Shown here piece after piece: positions 46,801 through 64,000 of a stretch of 64,000 nt of DNA. The DNA comes from Bos javanicus (taxonomy: Eukaryota > Chordata > Mammalia > Artiodactyla > Bovidae): the NCBI RefSeq assembly GCF_032452875.1, contig NC_083873.1, positions 72,599,987 through 72,663,986 of the forward strand, read 5' to 3'. Position numbers and translations under genes: made by a program. The number at the start of each line of letters is the position of its first letter. Position 1 is the stretch's first letter. The notes beneath the pieces were generated by a model. That model made no database searches. It had not been told where the DNA came from and was given only the letters and a program-made list of their open reading frames with translations.

Positions 46801-49800
46801 TGAGTTGATCCTATTCTAAATTAGGTTCATCTGAGGCCGCACCTACTTAAGAAATTTAGTACTTTGTATCACTTTTTCAAGAACAAAAACAAATTAGAAC
46901 TCATGCTGGAAAGTGTCATGTGTTTATAGCCTATTCTCAGAATAGCTCCAGGAAATGAAGACAAATCATCTGGATTATGTCAGCACAGTCCCCATGTTCG
47001 TAAGATGAATTAATGACAGAGAAGAAAAGCGTAGAGTAAGAAAGAAAGAACATTATACTTTAAAACATTTCAATGTCTGGCAGAGGGACCGAGGCATTAC
47101 ATTTATTCCATACACCTTTGGGGAACAATAAGTACAAAGTATGTATAGGGAGACTGCCCAGCTCAATATAAAGAGCAGGTCAAAGATCAAATGGGTGACC
47201 TTGGGACATGAGGTGACACTGCTTTAGCTGAGGGTGAGTCCCTCCTTACTTCAGTTCAAAGTGAGTGCACCTCTTGGTGAATATGTTATGGAGGGAATTC
47301 AAGTATGGGACAGGTGGCTGAACTGCAGTGACATTTATGATTTCTTCCAACCTTAAAATCTAGGATTCTGTAAATATTTCTCTAAGGTAAAAATCACAAA
47401 GATAGAAACAGGTTGTCAGAAGTGACGCCTACCAAATGGCATATAGATTCACCAAGGAAACAATCTGATGAATGAATCAGAACTGAGTCTAAAATGAAAG
47501 GATGTCTTTTTTTCATCTGCTGATTAAAATAGTACTCCTGCACTTGAAAGTTAATGTTTCTAAAAGATATGAAATACATACACAATTTTCCTTTGTAATT
47601 CCAGGGGTGTCATAAAACCAGTGGGCATCTTTCACATCTTCTGGGGTCAGTTCTACTCGTTTGGTGGATTTATCTGCAGCCAGAACAGGTTCATTTCCCA
47701 TATCAAAGGCAAATGAATCGGCATCAAATTCAAAGGCAGCTTTATCCTTCTGTGCTTCTGAATATGAGAATGTTCTTCCAACCCTTCCTAGAACAAGTTA
47801 TATTGAAGTTAGTAGTCACTCCTTTAAAGCTTTTGACTTGTAATTTTTCTGTTTGCTTCAAACAAGTTACTAAGACTAACTGTGGTGTTTGGAAGGAAGT
47901 GAGACTACAGTGATACTTTTTCTCTGTTTCTAAATGCAGCCAGAGTCAGACTCTTGTAATGAGGAAATGAGTGTGGCTGGCTGTGCACATTCGGTGGAGG
48001 GGAAGAGTGTTGGAAATCAGTTTTTCGTAAATTAAGGTTGGAAAGAGATACTAAGGAAAGGGGGACAATCCAATTTAAAGCTGTTACAGTTCAACAACTT
48101 GTATGGTCTGCAAGGAGGGGGCTGGCATCTTAGTGCACATGGTTCTACTTCTAACAATAGCCAGATAGGCAGTTATTCACATTTCCTTTCCTGGATTTCT
48201 TCAAGTATCTACCATCTCAATTTTCCCAGTGCAATGAATTCTGGACTTCCAAACAGCAGCCTTGCCTCTAAAAGGTCTCTATGTTCTAAAAAGAGGGAGT
48301 GTCTCTTCCCATAAAAAACTGGCTAGCCCTAGAGAGCTGTATTTCAAGATGCTCAACAAAAAATTTTAGCATACAGTTACACTAGTTTTCCTATAGAAGA
48401 CACTTACCTACTAAATAACCATGCTTTTTTAAGAGATTCAGTTTATTTTGTTCTTGTTGACTAAGATCTTCTTCTGCTTCAGTTGCATCTCTTTTAAGCC
48501 TTTTTTGCCTTTGAAACATTCTGTAAGGAGTTGGGTTACAAATAGGAAACTTCAGAAGGTTTAATGTAGTACCTGAAATACCAAATACATACACTGTTAT
48601 AAACATTGTACAGGAAAATGGAATAAAACATTTAAGAGGACCTGTACCATCTTGAGTACTGTGATTATTTCTCTTAACTTTCATGACAACCCTCTACAAA
48701 ATTATTCTTACTTTACAGATAAGGCAATAGGCTCAAGGACTGGCTCACAGGCTCAACTAGGATCTGAACGCCAAATCTATAGGCCTGATCTCTTTCCATC
48801 TTCTGCATACTACTAACAGGTATAAAAGCATTTCTGTATATAAGTCTCCCAAAGTCCAAGACAGAGAATACAATTTACCAAGCCAAGTTAAACACTGGTT
48901 TCAAAGGAACAAATGAAGTAGTTCATTTTGCCAACTGTTACATAAAAACAGGTCACAGAAGGAATCATTCTGTAATTACTTCAGATGTTTCTTGACTGAA
49001 AATAAAAGTTGACTCATTTTCAGCGAAGCCACACAACATATTGCATCAGTGAATTATTCATATGTTAAACCTATAGAATCTCATGAGTAAACTCAAGATA
49101 TGAAGAGTAAGACTGAGGGATGGAAGGAGGCTTTTCTCCACAAAAATCAAAGGACTTTCTGGAGAAACTTACAAATGACTAAAGCTACAAGGGAAACCTT
49201 CAAGAGAGCAAACATTGTCCTCTGGTTCACCTGAAGTGCTTAGAACGGTGGCTTGAACATAGGAATACTCCATTGAGTATTTCTATTTCTATTGAAAAGT
49301 TACTACAACATATACTGAATTTGCAAGCACTAAGCTGCCACGGAAGAGAAATGTGAACAAAGTAGGTAGAGAATTTTTAAAGGGAAGCCTCCCATCAGCC
49401 CCTGATGGACATTAAGGAAGAATACATGACTAGGAGAGTGAATCACGATCAGACTACCAGCTTTTCAGAAAACGAAGAGGACGCTCACCAGGCCAAGGAG
49501 AGATGGTGGCCCTGTCGATAGCTTCAGCGCCCTTGGCGATGCAATAATCGGACTCCAGAAGCGTATTGAAAAGAGTGGACTTGCCAGCGTTGGTTGAGCC
49601 AACCAGGTAGACGTCGCCCCGGTAGCGCCAGGAGCGCTGGAGCGCGGAGATCAACTCCTCAACTCCATAGCCTGTCTTGGCGCTGATGAGCCGCACGTCT
49701 CTGAGCACCGTGCTGGACTTCGACGGAAGATTCGCGTTGTCCTCCCCGCCCCGTGGCCGGTCCCCACTGGAACGTTGAGCTCTTCGGTAGCCGCGGGGCG

Positions 49801-50635
49801 GCAGGAGCCCGGCGCCGATGCATTCGTCCCACAGTCGCTCCCGGAGCCGCTGCCGGTAGTTGGGAGTGTCTTGGGGCAGCAGGTCCACCTTGTTTCCCAG
49901 CACGATCAGTTGCTTGGGGCCCACCAGGGCGGGCAGGTGGGGCAGCAAGGTGTCGGGCAGATCCAGTAGGTCCACCATGTACAGTACAAGAGCTGGCTCG
50001 GGCCGCCGCAGCGCGGCGCTCACCAGCTCCAGGAACTGTCCCTGGCTCACCTGAAGGCGCAGGGCGCGCCGGTGATGCACTAGCAGCCAGCAGCGCTGGC
50101 ATACAGTCCGCTCCAGCCCCCCTTCCTCCGCCACCGCGCTGTTAAACTTCTCGCTGGGCAGGTAGCCGGGAACGCCGGGGTCCTGGCAGTGCAGCTCCGC
50201 ACCGCAGCCAGAACAGTTCTGGCCGCTGGGCGGCACCGTTGGGTCTGGGTGCCCCACCACTTGGTGTACCCGCCGGCCGGCGCCTAACTTCTGCTGCCGC
50301 CTCTCCTCTCGCTGCTGCTCTATCCGTCTCTCCTCCTCCTCCTGCCGCTGCTGCAGCTCCCGCAGCTGGTCCTGGAGGGTTGCTTCCGACTCCGAATCCA
50401 GGACATACTCAGGGAACAGAAAACTCTCTTCCAGGTCAGCCCCTCCTGGGTTACCCCCAGTCGCTGTCGCGCCACGAGGAAGACCACGTCCCAGGCCCGC
50501 TGAGTGTCGGGAGGAGTAATCGGTAGCGCATCTCCTCTCGAGGAGCGTCTCCCGGACGCCGTTACGCGTTACAATGGGAGTGGGTCCCCGCAAGAAGCCG
50601 CAGAGAAGCCTGCGAGCTAGGCGCGCGGGCAGCAT
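40609..50635 (-). CDS. NOA1: NOA1, mitochondrial circularly permuted GTPase
   Basis: GTPase of the YlqF/YqeH class that acts in mitochondrial translation and ribosome assembly; the name nitric oxide associated 1 is historical. Exons, in gene order: 50635-49489, 48572-48408, 47787-47582, 44949-44818, 43820-43704, 41202-41082, 40805-40609. They join in phase to 694 codons plus stop (human 698). The N terminus ([11 protein letters not shown]) is Arg-rich and without acidic residues until about residue 29, as a mitochondrial presequence should be. A Gln/Glu/Arg coiled coil is at 88-116. Four cysteines (141, 144, 179, 182) form a likely zinc site. GTPase motifs are permuted: NKVD 248-251, SAK 318-320, P-loop GSTNAGKST 346-354, DTPG 497-500. 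The frame extends 37 codons further upstream, but that stretch is probably 5' UTR because the human protein starts at MLPARL. Confidence 0.96.
41082..41202 (-). CDS. NOA1: NOA1 exon 6
   Basis: 121 bases, acceptor tggaag/GTACCAGTG and donor ctgcag/gtaatt. Encodes [19 protein letters not shown] through KFSSAG. Confidence 0.94.
41918..42110 (-). repeat. MER5A-like hAT MITE
   Basis: Tracts caacctcagcactattgacc, gaggctgtcttgtgcattgc and caacctggttgagaactaca fit MER5A. Non-autonomous DNA transposon. Confidence 0.75.
42720..42845 (-). repeat. MIR SINE fragment, antisense
   Basis: Tracts caagtcacacagcttcacta and aggatttgaacccagcctag are the MIR core in reverse complement. Confidence 0.7.
43170..43330 (-). 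repeat. MER5A-like hAT MITE, second copy
   Basis: Tracts aactcagcactactcacatg, gaggggctgtcctgtgcacg and ctccacccactacatgccag match the MER5A pattern in the same orientation as the copy at 41918. Confidence 0.7.
43704..43820 (-). CDS. NOA1: NOA1 exon 5
   Basis: 117 bases, acceptor cttaag/GGAAATCAG and donor ctgaag/gtgagc. Encodes [13 protein letters not shown] through HAGHTLLK. It was found by matching the family, as its frame has no long open stretch of its own. Confidence 0.93.
43903..44025 (+). mobile_element. CHR-type SINE
   Basis: Begins gggaattccctggcagtcca, body gcctgggttcaagccctgtt, A tail at 44011-44023. Lies in NOA1 intron 4, close to exon 5 and antisense to the gene. Confidence 0.9.
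44818..44949 (-). CDS. NOA1: NOA1 exon 4
   Basis: 132 bases, phase 0 at both ends, acceptor tttacag/ATTTTAAG and donor ctgaag/gtaaga. Encodes [15 protein letters not shown] through GRIDFLK. Confidence 0.94.
45474..45495. repeat. (AAC)n microsatellite
   Basis: About seven AAC units in NOA1 intron 3. Confidence 0.9.
45550..45876 (+). repeat. Inverted repeat, left arm
   Basis: About 330 bases whose reverse complement recurs at 46440-46756. Shared blocks include ggtggcaagtagttttctt, aatttgagaaagtaaaaaaa and atacttccattt. By eye the arms are roughly 80-85% identical. Confidence 0.88.
46050..46078 (-). repeat. BovA SINE scrap beside BovA2
   Basis: A truncated antisense BovA end (ctgctgctgctgctaagttg) lies directly before the complete BovA2. 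Confidence 0.7.
46093..46350 (-). mobile_element. BovA2 SINE with perfect 14-base target duplication
   Basis: CATGTCATTGCCCT is at 46079-46092 and 46351-46364. Two BovA monomers are present in reverse complement, so it is a recent insertion. Confidence 0.94.
46440..46756 (-). repeat. Inverted repeat, right arm
   Basis: Reverse-complement partner of 45550-45876, in reverse order throughout. The spacer of 563 bases includes a BovA2 insertion of about 270 bases, so the original spacer was nearer 290. Origin not recognised. Confidence 0.88.
47582..47787 (-). CDS. NOA1: NOA1 exon 3
   Basis: 206 bases between acceptor ttctag/GAAGGG and donor aattgt/gtatgt. Carries the G3 motif in [16 protein letters not shown]. 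Confidence 0.94.
48408..48572 (-). CDS. NOA1: NOA1 exon 2
   Basis: 165 bases between acceptor tttcag/GTACTACATT and donor gtag/gtaagt. Encodes [20 protein letters not shown] and following Lys-rich sequence. Confidence 0.94.
48690..48800 (-). repeat. MIR SINE fragment, antisense
   Basis: Tracts actttacagataaggcaata and actaggatctgaacgccaaa resemble reverse-complement MIR. In NOA1 intron 1; the rest of that intron (48573-49488) is unique. Confidence 0.6.
49489..50635 (-). CDS. NOA1: NOA1 exon 1
   Basis: Residues 1-382 plus one base: presequence, coiled coil, zinc site, G4, G5 and P-loop. Donor WPG/gtgag with the GT at 49488-49487. The whole exon is GC-rich and overlaps the CpG island of the divergent promoter. 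Confidence 0.95.
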
Positions 50636-51583
50636 GAGAAATGCAGGAGTGGGCAAAAGGGCGGAGCCACCTTTTCGCACACGCACTGTGGCCCCAGATG
50701 AGCGTAAAACAGCAGGGACAGGCCAGGAGTTCCAGAGAGCCGTCATTCGTCAGCGTTGCACCGAAGCTCCTCCTTCCACGTCTAATCTCGTGAGTTCTCG
50801 CGATGAAGGCTCTGTGGCCCAGAAACCTACTTAAAGCGATACCCGGGCCATAGATTAGCGTAGATCGGTCGAATAGGCTAGTGAGTGAGGGTTTATCAAC
50901 TTTCAGGCTAAACAAACGCGCTGTCCGTGGCACCACCTGCTGTTAAGAAGTCACATTGTTAGAAGCTACGTGTTTGTCTTTTGAACTGGAAAATTAAAAA
51001 TAGAATGTCGCAGACTTACAGCCACAATTAAAACCTTTTATTAATACATCTTCTTGGCTTTTTTCGGGTATCATTATTCGTGCAACAGCATTAAAATCAC
51101 ATTTCTTAAACATTTAAAAAATATGATGCATAGTTGTACACAAATCCTTCTTAAAAGCTTCGTGTTTTTAAATCTTTAGAACTGAAAAAATAGAGAACGG
51201 CGAAAATTAAACCTTTTATTATTAAATCTTCTTTCTTTTTTTGGTGCCATTATTTGTGCAACAACACTAGAAAACAAAGCTTCATTGGCAGGAGCCAACT
51301 CGGAGACTGTAAGCAGCGGTCCTCCCACTCAAAGAAAAGGAACCTCAACCCACAAACCGCGCATGTGCAATACTAACCCTTAATCACGTTTTTTCCCCCG
51401 GCCTTCGCGCAGGCGCAGACCTTAATTGGAGCCTTTATGGGCGGGGCTTCGTGTGGGACGCAGAGTATTCTGGGTACGCCGGAGACGGAAACTACTTCGC
51501 CTCGCTTTGCGGTGGTCGGTGGCAGCTACGCGCCTTCCTGTGTGTGATTTCTGGATTGAGGGGCTCGGGAACCGTTTGCCAAG
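50636..51583. promoter_or_regulatory. Divergent NOA1/POLR2B promoter interval
   Basis: 948 bases separate the two start codons. The NOA1 side has TCTCGCGA (50796-50803), a core of the TCTCGCGAGA element common in bidirectional promoters. The POLR2B side has an NRF1-like site CGCGCAGGCGCA (51406-51417) and a GC box gggcggggc (51439-51447). No TATA box is apparent. The middle (50960-51290) is unexpectedly AT-rich and tandemly duplicated, which separates two GC-rich promoter cores. Whether they share regulation is inference. Confidence 0.8.
50963..51290. repeat. Diverged tandem duplication between two promoters
   Basis: Unit A starts at 50963 (aagctacgtgttt) and unit B at 51155 (aagcttcgtgttt), a period of 192 bases. 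Shared blocks: gaactg, a tract reading aaaccttttatta, catcttctt or aatcttctt, and ttcgtgcaaca or tttgtgcaaca. Origin unknown. Confidence 0.75.
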
Positions 51584-63945
<12,362 letters not shown>

Positions 63946-64000
63946 TAATAGCATTATGTATAAAAAATAACAAATGATCATTAAGCTCATGAAAGTTGAA

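Larger units (their letters stand above)
44950..47581 (-). other. NOA1: NOA1 intron 3
   Basis: Holds an AAC microsatellite (45474-45495), the large inverted repeat (arms 45550-45876 and 46440-46756) and a BovA2 SINE within its spacer. The remainder is unique. Confidence 0.75.

Noticed and set aside
50636..50746. Upstream in-frame ATG at 50746 extending NOA1 by 37 residues
   Set aside because: The family begins at MLPARL; the extra residues show no conservation that I know of and would mask the mitochondrial presequence.

Overview
The window is ruminant nuclear DNA, most likely cattle or a close relative. Genes have introns with GT/AG borders and CpG-island promoters, and the repeats are BovB (RTE) LINEs, Bov-tA/BovA2 SINEs and CHR-type tRNA-derived SINEs, which together point to pecoran ruminants. 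I cannot separate Bos, Bubalus, Ovis or Capra by eye. Three protein-coding genes lie in the order REST (+), NOA1 (-), POLR2B (+), the order I know from human 4q12.

REST (about 1.0-25.2 kb): a CpG island with a non-coding first exon (donor at 1386), a first intron split open by a heavily nested Tigger-type DNA transposon (3133-9850), then coding exons 10222-11116, 15742-15825 and 19553-21588, and a 3' UTR of about 3.6 kb ending near 25.23 kb. The joined frame gives 1004 residues with nine C2H2 fingers. The 50-base exon that produces the truncated neuronal isoform REST4 is visible and intact at 18671-18720.

REST-NOA1 interval (25.24-40.5 kb): no gene seen. It is made of BovB copies (one split by a retroposed transcript, one with an inverted 5' end), SINEs, L1 3' ends, an MLT1 LTR, a MIR, and unique sequence.

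NOA1 (about 40.5-50.7 kb, minus strand): all seven coding exons were placed with consistent phases, giving 694 residues: a circularly permuted mitochondrial GTPase. Intron 3 holds a large imperfect inverted repeat. NOA1 and POLR2B are divergently transcribed from start codons 948 bases apart; the interval holds NRF1- and GC-box-like sites and a tandem duplication of about 190 bases.

POLR2B (51.58 kb to the window edge): coding exons 1-5 give the first 192 residues of RNA polymerase II subunit RPB2; the gene continues beyond the window. Intron 1 holds a processed SFT2D1 copy with an open frame but no start, and intron 3 holds an antisense processed COPZ1 pseudogene next to a BovB insertion.

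I see no new multi-gene system. The most informative content is alternative splicing potential in REST and the structural record of retrotransposition (twin priming, nested insertions, retroposed mRNAs, an intronic hairpin-forming repeat).
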